Source of the DNA: Chlorogloeopsis sp. ULAP01
GTDB taxonomy: Bacteria; Cyanobacteriota; Cyanobacteriia; Cyanobacteriales; Nostocaceae
DNA: 64,000 nt
Direction of reading: 5' to 3'
NCBI RefSeq assembly: GCF_030381805.1
Contig: NZ_JAUDRH010000005.1
Coordinates: 310,001 to 374,000, forward strand
The notes beneath the pieces are model-generated. The model searched no databases. It was not told the origin of the DNA and saw only the letters and a list, made by a program, of their open reading frames with translations. Shown piece by piece: positions 51,443 to 60,557 of this stretch; position 1 is the stretch's first letter; the number at the start of each line of letters is the position of its first letter. The translations under genes and the position numbers were made by a program.

Positions 51443-51592
51443 CTAATCTGAAGAAACTGTACTTAAATTTCTATTTTCATTTACTTCTGTAGTTTCGACA
51501 GGACGGTTTTGTATCCAGGCAAACAAAGCACCACCACCAATTAAAATTAGGGTGATGCCTGTGACAATTTGAAGCATGATACTGTAACGCAT
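51443..51592 (-). CDS. 49-residue single-span membrane protein
   Basis: ATG at 51592, TAG at 51445-51443. Sequence begins MRYSIMLQIVTGITLILIGG, one membrane span, WIQNRPVETT and a polar Glu/Asn/Ser-rich end. It is three bases upstream of the 483-residue membrane protein gene, suggesting a paired function. Upstream region lacks a clear ribosome binding site. No family recognised. Confidence 0.55.
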   Translation of the reverse strand: MRYSIMLQIVTGITLILIGGGALFAWIQNRPVETTEVNENRNLSTVSSD

Positions 51593-51699
51593 AGTAATTT
51601 TTGGTTGAGCAAATTTACTACTAACTACTATATGTACGGATTTAGTAGAAATATCTCTAGATTAAGAAATATCTTCAACACAAACCCGCCACTATTCAA

Positions 51700-53037
51700 T
51701 TAGACAAGATTGAAGTGTTCCATGTGAATGTTCGTGGGTGGAACTCCAAGATCATGCAAGGCTAATTCTACTTGATCCATCATCTTGGGTGATGCACAGA
51801 TAAAGTATTGCCGTGTGGCGCGTCGTTTGGGTATGTATCGCTCTAAAAGTTCCTTGTCCACATATCCAGTTTCTCCTGACCAATCTTCGGGTGGTTCTCT
51901 GAGAACATGGATGATGTTCAGGTCTAGCTTTTTCTTCAAATCCTCTAATTCTTCGCGAAAGGTGATATCGTCCCAACTTTTACTACCATAAATTACTAAG
52001 TAGGGGCGATCATCTTTACGTTCGGCAGCAGTTACTAACATACTCATTATCGGTGTGATGCCGATACCCCCAGCAATCAAAACAAAACCGCCTGAGTCTT
52101 CATAACGATCTGTAGTAAATACTCCGTAAGGGCCATCTAGGAAAGCTTTAGTTCCAGATTTAACATCTTTGATGGTGTTGGTAAAGTCTCCCAAAGCTTT
52201 GATACTAAACTCTATCTTCTCAGCGTGTTCTCCACTTGAAGACATAGAGAATGGATGTTCTCGCATCCGAAAGGGAGAGATGTCGAGGGTAATCCAGGCA
52301 AATTGTCCGGGTTGGAAGCGAAAACCTTTATGTCCAAAAGGCCGCAATGCAAGTGTCCAAACATCACCGCGTTCGGCTCTTACTTCCTCCACCAGATAGG
52401 GCTTTTTCAGCATTAACCAGGGTTTCACCAGACGCACATAAACTAGCAACCACAGAGCCACTAGGGCGATCGCTGTCCACAATATAGCTTTCCAAAATAG
52501 CCCCAAGTAATTACCCACGCCAATAGCGTGTCCCAATCCCAAACCAACCGTTAAAACTGCCAAAATTCCATGAGAAGTTCGCCAGGGTTCGTAAGGTATC
52601 TTCAGTTGCTGTCGCCAGATGGTTGTAACAACTAGCGCTATCAACGCTAATGTTGCTGCAACAGCCATTCTAGCTCGCCACGGCGCTGTAAAAACGTTTA
52701 ATAGTTGTAGCGTTTCTGGTTGGACTATAAACAAAATTAGCGGATGGATGAGAATAAATGCAAATGCTACCAATGAGATGTAGCGGTGAAACTGGAGGAT
52801 TATATCAATACCGTAGGAAGCTTCTACACGATTAATACGGGCAGTGAGGGCAAATTGTAGTGCCATCATTGCCAAAGCAATGAAACCCAATGCAACTGAA
52901 AAGTCAGTCCAAAATCCTCCTGCTGTTAGTGGGGGATAGATGAGCAGAATTAATAAGGGTAAGAGGGTAATAAATAGATATGCCCCGATCCAGCCAGCTG
53001 CAATGACAACAGGGCTATGCATTAACAAACTTCTCAT
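51700..53037 (-). CDS. Ferric-reductase/NADPH-oxidase-like transmembrane flavoprotein
   Basis: 445 residues. Six membrane spans in residues 1-215 with the paired haem-ligand histidines (LQFHRYISLV, LIHPLILF, and RTSHGILAV/GLGHAIG), then a ferredoxin-reductase-type FAD domain (PGQFAWITLDISPFRMREHPFSMSS) and NAD domain (GFVLIAGGIGITPIMSMLV; CASPKMMDQVE). Transfers electrons from NAD(P)H across the membrane to iron or oxygen. ATG with GAGGTG just upstream, 12 bases after the SOD gene: a redox operon. Confidence 0.88.
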   Translation of the reverse strand: MRSLLMHSPVVIAAGWIGAYLFITLLPLLILLIYPPLTAGGFWTDFSVALGFIALAMMALQFALTARINRVEASYGIDIILQFHRYISLVAFAFILIHPLILFIVQPETLQLLNVFTAPWRARMAVAATLALIALVVTTIWRQQLKIPYEPWRTSHGILAVLTVGLGLGHAIGVGNYLGLFWKAILWTAIALVALWLLVYVRLVKPWLMLKKPYLVEEVRAERGDVWTLALRPFGHKGFRFQPGQFAWITLDISPFRMREHPFSMSSSGEHAEKIEFSIKALGDFTNTIKDVKSGTKAFLDGPYGVFTTDRYEDSGGFVLIAGGIGITPIMSMLVTAAERKDDRPYLVIYGSKSWDDITFREELEDLKKKLDLNIIHVLREPPEDWSGETGYVDKELLERYIPKRRATRQYFICASPKMMDQVELALHDLGVPPTNIHMEHFNLV

Positions 53038-53049
53038 CGGACACCTCTT

Positions 53050-53862
53050 TTAACTCTGTTGGCGTGAAGCTTGGGCGCGTCTATTGATTTCCTGCCAGTT
53101 GACGACGTTCCACCAATTATTCAAATACTCAGCGCGGCGGTTTTGGTATCTGAGGTAATATGCATGTTCCCATACGTCATTACCCATGATTGGGTAAGAA
53201 CCTTCCGTAATTGGGCTATCTTGATTAGGTGTACTTGTAATTTGCAGCTGTCCTTGGGGATTGCGCACCAACCAAACCCAACCACTACCAAAGCGATCGC
53301 CTCCCGCTTCATTAAACTGATTTCTAAACTCCTCAAAACTGCCAAAGGTTTGATTGATTTCTTGGGCAATTTCTCCTGTTGGTTGCCCACCACCTTGAGG
53401 ACTCATAATCTGCCAGAAAATTGTATGGTTAAGGTGACCACCGCCATTATTGCGTACTGCTGTGCGGATATCTTCAGGTACACTGTTGAGATCGCGCAGT
53501 AAAGCTTCTACGCTTCGATCTTGCAGTTGTGGATATTTTTTTAAAGCTTCATTGAGATTCTCGACATAAGTTGCATGATGTCTATCATGATGCAGTTTCA
53601 TTGTTTCTGCATCAATAGCTTTCTCCAGAGCATTATAGGGGTAAGGTAATGGTGGCAACTGCGCGGGATTTGTACTCAGTTGGCGATCTAGAAAAGCGAT
53701 CGGGCGCGTATCTGTGATCGGTACGGTTGTTTGTATGGGAGTAGCTGTAGTGTTTGTTGGTGACTCTGCTACCTGTTGAGGTTGACAAGCAAATAAGGTA
53801 GATACTAGTAAAATTCCTGTAAAAAACCAAATAATTGGCTGTAAAACAAATGATTTCATCAT
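53050..53862 (-). CDS. Lipoprotein superoxide dismutase (Mn/Fe type)
   Basis: 270 residues. Lipoprotein signal with lipobox STLFAC at residue 26, a Thr/Pro-rich linker of about 40 residues, then a complete Mn/Fe-SOD: LPPLPYPYNALEKAID, metal His in KLHHDRHHATYV, GGGHLNHTIFWQIM, GSGWVWLVRN, and DVWEHAYYLRYQNRRAEYL with the last Asp and His ligands. Membrane-anchored, facing the periplasm or lumen; Nostoc-type MnSOD is similarly membrane-targeted. Glycine-rich GGGH and the Gly/Gln positions favour Mn. In one operon with the NOX-like reductase. Confidence 0.92.
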   Translation of the reverse strand: MMKSFVLQPIIWFFTGILLVSTLFACQPQQVAESPTNTTATPIQTTVPITDTRPIAFLDRQLSTNPAQLPPLPYPYNALEKAIDAETMKLHHDRHHATYVENLNEALKKYPQLQDRSVEALLRDLNSVPEDIRTAVRNNGGGHLNHTIFWQIMSPQGGGQPTGEIAQEINQTFGSFEEFRNQFNEAGGDRFGSGWVWLVRNPQGQLQITSTPNQDSPITEGSYPIMGNDVWEHAYYLRYQNRRAEYLNNWWNVVNWQEINRRAQASRQQS

Positions 53863-53903
53863 ATTGAATTGATTAAAAAATTACTAAAAATATTACCTTT
53901 ATT

Positions 53904-54257
53904 TTAGGTAAATTGTGCTACCAGTCTGAGAAGAATTGAGTTAATAATTGCTAGGGCAATTGAACCTAATAAAGCACTCCAAAAACCATAACGCAAACTA
54001 AATCCTGGTACGATTGCAGCCGCTAAACCAAAGATGATGGCATTTAAAACAAAGAAGAATAATCCTATGCTCAGAATAATCAGTGGTAAAGTAAACACAG
54101 TCAGAATGGGCAGCAAAATAGCATTAAGAATACCAAAAACTATAGCGGTAATTACTGCTTTACCAAAGCCATCTATTTCAATTCCTAAAAATGGGAGTCT
54201 AGAAATAATTAAAAAGCTCACAGCAGTGACTAACAAGGTCAGGATCAGACCAGCCAT
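53904..54257 (-). CDS. Phage holin family (4-TMS) membrane protein
   Basis: 117 residues from the ATG at 54257, preceded by GAGAGG; a TTG 33 bases upstream is less likely. Four membrane spans, pattern FGKAVITAIVFGILNAILLP and FVLNAIIFGLAAAIVPGF match the phage-holin-family/DUF of unknown role found in most cyanobacteria. No phage genes nearby, so a cellular membrane protein. Single gene. Confidence 0.82.
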   Translation of the reverse strand: MAGLILTLLVTAVSFLIISRLPFLGIEIDGFGKAVITAIVFGILNAILLPILTVFTLPLIILSIGLFFFVLNAIIFGLAAAIVPGFSLRYGFWSALLGSIALAIINSILLRLVAQFT

Positions 54258-54357
54258 AATCGTTCCTCTCTTTTTTTGAGTAGTGAGCAATTAGCTAAGG
54301 AGAATTGACACATATAACAGTCCTATTTGGGTTGTAAAATTTTCGTGAGAAGCATCA

Positions 54358-54403
54358 TTAGTCATTAATCACTAGTTACTGGTCATTGGTAACTAATGAC
54401 TAA
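54358..54403. repeat. TTAGTCATTA inverted repeat
   Basis: TTAGTCATTA and TAATGACTAA are perfect outer arms; AGTTAC and GTAACT form an inner stem. Located between the holin-family gene and the sugar dehydrogenase gene, both on the minus strand. Related short motifs occur near 3370-3415, 4777-4800 and 61930-61970. The rest of 54258-54548 has no gene. Confidence 0.55.
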
Positions 54404-54548
54404 AAACAAAATGAGGATAGTATAAACGCAATATCTTACGAATCATTCAGGACTGCTATATATTTAGTGTTGAGAGTAAATGTGAGTAAAAAGTGACGAA
54501 AATCTAGAATTGTATTAGTAATCAGTAGAAGTAATTTGACTGTGATCG

Positions 54549-55772
54549 CTAACGAGGTGATGGTTTTGTACCTGTGTAGGAGACGCGATAAATTACGCCG
54601 TTAGTATCATCAGCAAACAGCAGCGAACCATCTGGCGCGATCGCTAAACCAACCGGTCTACCAAACTGTGCCTTTGCATCTTTTGTCAAGAAACCTGTCA
54701 CAAAGTCTTCAAACTGAGTAGGTTTGCCATTTTGAAAACGCAAACGCACGACTTTATATCCTACGGGAGGATTGCGATTCCAAGAACCCCGCATAGTAAC
54801 GAAAACATCGTTGCGATACTCTGCTGGAAATTGAGAAGCGGTATAAAAAATAAAGTCTAAGGGCGCACTATGGGCTGTGTAAGTAAGCACTGGCGGTTCA
54901 GTTGTAGCACAGTATTCTTCCTTACTTTTTCCCTCTGGATTAGCTGGTAGATACACATCAGGACGACGATCGCCCCAACAAAATGGCCAACCATAATTTT
55001 TTCCCTGTTGAATCAAGTTCAATTCTTCAGGTGGCTGATCATTGCCTCGCCAATCTGAACCATGATCCATTCCCCAAAGTTCTTTTGTTTGGGGATGCCA
55101 AGCAAAGCCGATGGTATTTCGCAGCCCTTTGGCATAGATAGAGCGCTTACTGCCGTCAGGTTGGACTTGTAAAAGAGTAGCGTGTTCTTCATTGGGTTCG
55201 TCACAAGCATTGCAAGTGCTACCTACGGAAAGATAAAGCATACCATCAGGGCCAAAGCCTATGGTACGGTTAGGGTGTTGTCCGCCATCAGGTATGTCAC
55301 TAATTAGAGTTTGTAGTTTGCCCTCTCTACCATTTGCAAGTAAATCAGTGGCGTATAAATGGGTATCAGTGACAAAATAAAGACGATTTTGATGAATGGT
55401 AATACCATTCACAAATTTTAGCCCTGATGCCACAGTGCGTTGTTGGTTAGCACGTCCATCTTTATTTGTGTCCCTCAGTGCTATGACATCACCTTGTTCG
55501 CGACGGGTAACATAAACTGTGCCATTGGGAGCTACTACTAAGTTACGGGGATTACCTAAGTCTTTAGCAAATACACTGATTTGAAATCCGGGAGGTAGTT
55601 GCAACTGTTGCAACAGAGATTCTTTGAACTCTAGTCGCTGGGGCGTTGCCAAGTAACCTTCCATCCGCTCGATTCTTTGTTGTTCTGGCTGTTGGGAACT
55701 GGCAGGAACAGCAAGTCCCAATGCTAAAGCACATCCAATTAAGAAATACTTTGGTTTTGTTAGTGGAATCAT
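54549..55772 (-). CDS. PQQ-dependent sugar (sorbosone) dehydrogenase
   Basis: 407 residues. Signal peptide (1-26, ending ASS-QQ) then a six-bladed beta-propeller of the GDH-B/sorbosone dehydrogenase family: FQISVFAKDLGNPRNLVVAP, HPNRTIGFGPDGMLYLSVGS, GLRNTIGFAWHP, WGMDHGSDWRGNDQPPEELN and GRPVGLAIAPDGSLLFADD. Periplasmic sugar oxidation with PQQ or related cofactor; many cyanobacterial members have no proven substrate. Start ATG with AAGGA upstream. Confidence 0.88.
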   Translation of the reverse strand: MIPLTKPKYFLIGCALALGLAVPASSQQPEQQRIERMEGYLATPQRLEFKESLLQQLQLPPGFQISVFAKDLGNPRNLVVAPNGTVYVTRREQGDVIALRDTNKDGRANQQRTVASGLKFVNGITIHQNRLYFVTDTHLYATDLLANGREGKLQTLISDIPDGGQHPNRTIGFGPDGMLYLSVGSTCNACDEPNEEHATLLQVQPDGSKRSIYAKGLRNTIGFAWHPQTKELWGMDHGSDWRGNDQPPEELNLIQQGKNYGWPFCWGDRRPDVYLPANPEGKSKEEYCATTEPPVLTYTAHSAPLDFIFYTASQFPAEYRNDVFVTMRGSWNRNPPVGYKVVRLRFQNGKPTQFEDFVTGFLTKDAKAQFGRPVGLAIAPDGSLLFADDTNGVIYRVSYTGTKPSPR

Positions 55773-56011
55773 GGGTGTTTTCCTTCAAGTCTTGTCAACA
55801 CTCAAGACTTAAATATTCAGAATTTAAGTATTTAGTTGAAGCGTGTGGAGCTGCTAGGCGTTAGATTATACCATCACTACAGCGATCGCATCTGACTAAT
55901 GGAATAGTAGTTATTAATCTGGTTGAAGAACTATATCTATTGGTAGAGACAGCCAGCAGATGAAACTGAGAGAATTTGGGCGAATAAAAAAAATAAAAAT
56001 ATCTTGCTGGG

Positions 56012-57580
56012 GTGTTACAGAAATTTTCGGCGATTAGTTTCTTAGTTTTGAGTGTTATCTTTAGGATTTCCTTGCCAGTCAAGGCATCTGAATATGGGGA
56101 GAAGGATATCACACCTAATGAGCGATCGATGGCTGAAGTTACTTCGGTTTATCAGTTATCCGATGTACAACCAACAGATTGGGTTTTTGTAGCACTGCAA
56201 TCTTTAATTGAGCAGTATAGTTGCATTACAAATAAACGCGATCGTACTTATCAGAGTAATCGACCTTTAACTCGTTATGAATTTGCCGTTGAGTTGAATG
56301 TTTGTATCAACGCAATTTATCAACAACAGGTAAATCAGCTTTCACAACTACCACAAGTAGATATTGCGAAAATTAAACGGCTACAAGATGAGTTTGCAAT
56401 AGAGTTATTGTCTTTGCAAAATCATATGGAAGTTTTGGAAATGAAGACTGCTAACTTAAAATCCAAGCAATTTTCTACCACAACTACATTAAGCGGTTCT
56501 ATTGTTGCTGTTGTTAGCGGTTTGACTGGAGATAGCGCCGATGGTAATTCCGATACCCAAATCGAATCGAATATTGCCTTGAATTATCGCGCGCGCTTAA
56601 ACTTAATTACTAGCCTTACAGGCAAAGATAGATTACTAGTTCGCCTTCAGTCTTCTAACAGAGTACCAAATTTCAACGGTGCTTCTGGCACCAATATGAC
56701 ACGCCTTTCTTTTGAAGTAGGAAACACTAACGACAAACTAGATATAAATTTGCTGGAATATCGCTTTCCTGTTAGTGAAAGTCTTAATCTTTACCTGTTT
56801 GCTAACGCCGCATCCCATCATTACTACGCCACAGTTCTTAATCCCTATTTTGCTAGCTTTGGTGGAGCAAAAGGTTCTCCCTCCCGCTTTTTGGAACGTA
56901 ATCCCATCTATCGGATTGGATTTATTAGTCCGGCTGGTGTAGCAGCAGTTTACAACGTCAACCAAGCAATTCGTTTGGATTTAGGATATTTAGCAGAAAA
57001 TGCTGGCAATCTAAATGAAGGATTATTTCGGGGAACTTATAGTGCTTTGGCACAACTTTCTTTTAAACCTGCACAAAATTTAGAATTAGGTTTAACTTAT
57101 CTGCGCAACTATTCTGCTGATGGAAATTTATTACATCGAACAGGTAGTAATTTTAGTAATATTCCCTTTGGTGCAAATGTACCTTTAGTATCAAATGCTT
57201 ATGGTATGGAAGCTTTGTGGAGAATTGCACCCAAGATGTCTGTAAGTGGCTGGTTTGGGTATATTAATGCAGAGCGAGTTGATGGTATTGATAGTGAAGC
57301 TGATATAATTAACTATGCTGTAAATTTTGCTTTCCTTGATTTGTTTAAAGAAAGCGCCATCGGTGGCTTGGGGTTGGGAGTGCCACCTAAAGTAGTAAGT
57401 AATACAATTGCTTCTCGTGAAGATAGAGAGACGGGTTTACATTTAGAAGCGTTTTATCAATTTCCCATCACAGACAATATCACACTAATTCCTGGCATTA
57501 TCTATTTGATTAACCCTAATCATAATGATAATGATGGTGATATTTTTGTTGGAACAATTAGGACTGTATTTAACTTTTAA
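56012..57580 (+). CDS. Iron uptake porin (OprB family) with SLH domain
   Basis: 522 residues, GTG start. Signal peptide ends VKA-SEY. SLH domain at about 50-110 (LSDVQPTDWVFVALQSLIEQYSC, RPLTRYEFAVELN), a coiled coil at 125-155 (IKRLQDEFAIELLSLQNHME), then a beta-barrel rich in alternating strands with an aromatic ending (GTIRTVFNF). This architecture is the cyanobacterial outer-membrane porin family linked to iron uptake (Som/OprB). AT-rich upstream region, no Fur box recognised. Confidence 0.88.
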   Translation: MLQKFSAISFLVLSVIFRISLPVKASEYGEKDITPNERSMAEVTSVYQLSDVQPTDWVFVALQSLIEQYSCITNKRDRTYQSNRPLTRYEFAVELNVCINAIYQQQVNQLSQLPQVDIAKIKRLQDEFAIELLSLQNHMEVLEMKTANLKSKQFSTTTTLSGSIVAVVSGLTGDSADGNSDTQIESNIALNYRARLNLITSLTGKDRLLVRLQSSNRVPNFNGASGTNMTRLSFEVGNTNDKLDINLLEYRFPVSESLNLYLFANAASHHYYATVLNPYFASFGGAKGSPSRFLERNPIYRIGFISPAGVAAVYNVNQAIRLDLGYLAENAGNLNEGLFRGTYSALAQLSFKPAQNLELGLTYLRNYSADGNLLHRTGSNFSNIPFGANVPLVSNAYGMEALWRIAPKMSVSGWFGYINAERVDGIDSEADIINYAVNFAFLDLFKESAIGGLGLGVPPKVVSNTIASREDRETGLHLEAFYQFPITDNITLIPGIIYLINPNHNDNDGDIFVGTIRTVFNF

Positions 57581-57762
57581 AGAAAAGGTGATCGCACCCA
57601 ATACACCTAATTCTCGTAGCCGAGACTGTGAAGGCTTTTGCTGTTGCATCTTTGTTGTATCTCTTGGGCTTTGACTATTGAACGACACGCAAACTAACTA
57701 AATAGACATAAAAACCAAACTATATAACTAAAAGCAAAATATTTATTTTTATATACAACCTA

Positions 57763-57793
57763 TAGTGGCACTTTCTTCATTGAAGCGCCACTA
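57763..57793. terminator. Hairpin between convergent genes
   Basis: TAGTGGC-A-CTT and AAG-C-GCCACTA arms around a nine-base loop. Located between the porin and Na/Pi symporter stops, so probably a shared terminator; T-run weak. Confidence 0.45.
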
Positions 57794-57825
57794 CAAACTA
57801 AATATGATTCTTAACACTAACTTAG

Positions 57826-59082
57826 TTATTGTGAGTCCTTTGTTTGTGAGTTGTGAGGTGCAGATTTACCCGTATTTTCACCATTTATATCACCCTCTTC
57901 GCGGGCTGCTTCAACTTGTTCAGGTACAGTCGGTTCATAAAAAGTTGCTACATCCCAATCTCTAGTTAACCAGATTCCTCCAAAGGGAAGGAGATAGAAT
58001 ATAGCTGCAATGTAAATAATGGCAGCAACTCGACTTTTTGTAACCACATCCCCAGTTTTGTTTGCCAACCAGACTGGAATTTCCCGAATTTTTTGAATTG
58101 GAAATAGAAGGATAATGGCAAAAATATCAAAAATCATGTGAACTAATGCCACCATTAAAGCAGCAGTTCCTTCTGCACCGCCATCGCTCCCTAGCGAAAG
58201 TGCTGCTAAAAGAGCAGTTGTTGAAGTGCCAATATTTGCACCCAAAAAATAGGGAAGGGCTTGTAGCGCTACTACTATACCAAGGGCGATAATCGGGACA
58301 ATTACTGAGGTTGTAATACTAGAACTTTGGACGGCAATAGTAATTCCCAATCCAAACAACATTGCTTGCCACCATGAGCCAAAAAGATATTTTTTGACCT
58401 TTTCTTGTAAATCTTGATCGAGTATGACTTTGAGTGAACTAACAAGCCCTTTGAGAGAAAAATACAATAATCCAAAGGCAACAATTAAAACAATCCAACC
58501 CATTTCTTGAGTTAAACTAACAATGAAGTTAGCTATTGGATCAACAATAATATCGAGAGGACTGAATAACTCTATTGCACCTGCACCTACAAGCATATTA
58601 GTCAACTGTGTAGCTGGCCAAGATAGGATATGAGCAAAAAGTTCTAAAGGTAGGAATATTAGTGCAGCAATGATATTGAAATAATCAAGCACCATTGAGC
58701 CAGTAAATGCCCGCTTGAATTCATCTCTGTTATTATAATGACCTAAGGCAACAATGGTATTAGTCACACTGGTGCCGATATTTGCACCTAACATAATTGG
58801 AATTGCTGCTGCTGGTGTAATTGTCCCTGATGCAACAATCGCAACTGTTAAAGAAGTAGTAGTTGATGAACTTTGTATTATGGTTGTAGCTAAAATTCCT
58901 ACTAAAAAGCCAGTGATTGGATTAGCAGTAGTTGCTATTAGTGTTTCTGCCGCACCTTCTCCTAATAATTCAAAACCTTCACCTAATAAATCAAGACTGG
59001 TAAAGAATAACATCAGTGCAATTGTGAGATAGAGAAAGTTCCACATCCTGCCTTGTGGTAAGATTTGCATAAGACGTTGCAT
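57826..59082 (-). CDS. Na/Pi symporter family protein
   Basis: 418 residues from the ATG at 59082; a TTG at 59115 is possible. About nine membrane spans with two inverted QSSS motifs (TIIQSSSTTTSLTV and IAVQSSSITTSVIV), each followed by a GANIGT motif (PIMLGANIGTSVTN, YFLGANIGTSTTA); these pairs are the signature of NptA/SLC34-type sodium-phosphate symporters. Imports phosphate with Na+. C-terminal acidic tail. Single gene. Confidence 0.9.
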   Translation of the reverse strand: MQRLMQILPQGRMWNFLYLTIALMLFFTSLDLLGEGFELLGEGAAETLIATTANPITGFLVGILATTIIQSSSTTTSLTVAIVASGTITPAAAIPIMLGANIGTSVTNTIVALGHYNNRDEFKRAFTGSMVLDYFNIIAALIFLPLELFAHILSWPATQLTNMLVGAGAIELFSPLDIIVDPIANFIVSLTQEMGWIVLIVAFGLLYFSLKGLVSSLKVILDQDLQEKVKKYLFGSWWQAMLFGLGITIAVQSSSITTSVIVPIIALGIVVALQALPYFLGANIGTSTTALLAALSLGSDGGAEGTAALMVALVHMIFDIFAIILLFPIQKIREIPVWLANKTGDVVTKSRVAAIIYIAAIFYLLPFGGIWLTRDWDVATFYEPTVPEQVEAAREEGDINGENTGKSAPHNSQTKDSQ

Positions 59083-59486
59083 AAGCTTGAATGACAAGTT
59101 TAAAATTACTGTCAACTCAACCTTATATAATAGAAAAAATTACTTGGTTAATAAAAGATTAATTAGTATTTAAACTCTTTTAAATATTGAGAAAATATAC
59201 CTTTTTGTATACAATGTCACTGTTATAAATTTAAATTTTACTTCTTAAAAATAATTAATTTTGTTTCTTAAGATAGATAAATTTATTATTAATAACTTGC
59301 AAATTAATAAGTCTCATACCATATATTCTTGCGAACACACACCTAGGTGTTGTTCAAAAATCAAATATGAGTCCTATATATAGTAGTTAATGTGAAATGG
59401 GATTAAAACTACTCTATAACACAACCTAATCAACTGCTTTGAGGTGATTTATTACTTACTCTCAACTCATTAAAAAACTAGCAATA
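59083..59486. other. AT-rich intergenic region
   Basis: About 400 very AT-rich bases with no gene-like frame; the CACACACCTAGGTGTTG inverted repeat near 59337 was the only structure seen. Confidence 0.4.
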
Positions 59487-60557
59487 TTACGTAGGTACCC
59501 CGTTATTAAATGAATAAAGTAGCAGCAAACCACCAAAGTAAATACTAATGACAATTGTAGAGTCTACTCCCATCCGATAGATAGTTTGGTTATCTCGCTC
59601 TAGTAATCCCCATAGAAAAACACAAGTAAGGACAATAGCCAAGGCAGCCATAAACATAGACGGACGATCCATTGCTGCAAAAATAGTTCCTTCACGATAG
59701 AAAATATCTGCAATGAAAAACAGAGAAACAGTAAGAGCATTGGAACCGAAAATATTAGAAATAGCTAAATCAAAAGCACCCAAGCGCACAGCACTAATAG
59801 TAGTAATCGCCTCTGGCAAGGAAGTGGCAAGGGCAAGCAAAGTTGCTCCGATAAAGCTACTTCCCATTGCTGTTTCCTCTCCAAGAGTATCTCCAATTTG
59901 CGCCAAAATCCATCCTGCTATTAAAACAAAAAAACTGTTGACAGCAAAATATAAAAAAATTTTTTTGAGCGACAATTGATGCAGTTTTTCTTGCCGTCTT
60001 TGCTCTGTTACTTCTGCTGCTGGTTGATGAGGTAAAGTTACTGCCCGCCAGTAATCTTGTCTTTCATATCTCTGGATCATATATAACGAGATTAGGTACG
60101 CACTGAATACAATTAGTGACCATAACCCAATTCCAAACAGCGATACAAATTCTCCCACAGCATTTGCAGCTAAGACTAAACCAAGCAGTGTCACGAGTAT
60201 GACACCACCCAGCATTAACACTGGTTGGGGAGCAAAGAAGGTAAGCGCACCTTTTACCATTACCAGATCAATTAAGGCTAGAATAGCCATCTGCATCCCG
60301 ATCTCTCCCAAGAGATTGTTCGCAGCCAGAGATGCATTACCGATCGCCGATGCTGTTGTGGTAGTCGCAATTTCTGGCAATGAGGCTGCCCCACCCAACA
60401 ACAATGCACCAATAAATGCCCGCCCCCAACCAGTGCGATCGGCAATAGTATCGGCGTAGATAGATAAGCGCGCACCGCTAAAACAAACAATACCACCCGC
60501 CAACGCAAATATGACGAGGTTGATCCAAACAGGATAGTTGGCAAAATTAAACATCAT
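59487..60557 (-). CDS. Sodium/calcium antiporter (CaCA family)
   Basis: 356 residues, ten or so membrane spans in two inverted repeats. The two alpha-repeat motifs are present: GGAASLPEIATTTTASAIGN and LALATSLPEAITTISAVRLG, each followed by a GEIG/SNIFGSN segment carrying the ion-binding residues. Exchanges Ca2+ for Na+ (or H+) at the inner membrane. ATG at 60557 overlaps the TGA of the upstream aminotransferase (ATGATG), so the two are co-translated. Confidence 0.9.
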   Translation of the reverse strand: MMFNFANYPVWINLVIFALAGGIVCFSGARLSIYADTIADRTGWGRAFIGALLLGGAASLPEIATTTTASAIGNASLAANNLLGEIGMQMAILALIDLVMVKGALTFFAPQPVLMLGGVILVTLLGLVLAANAVGEFVSLFGIGLWSLIVFSAYLISLYMIQRYERQDYWRAVTLPHQPAAEVTEQRRQEKLHQLSLKKIFLYFAVNSFFVLIAGWILAQIGDTLGEETAMGSSFIGATLLALATSLPEAITTISAVRLGAFDLAISNIFGSNALTVSLFFIADIFYREGTIFAAMDRPSMFMAALAIVLTCVFLWGLLERDNQTIYRMGVDSTIVISIYFGGLLLLYSFNNGVPT

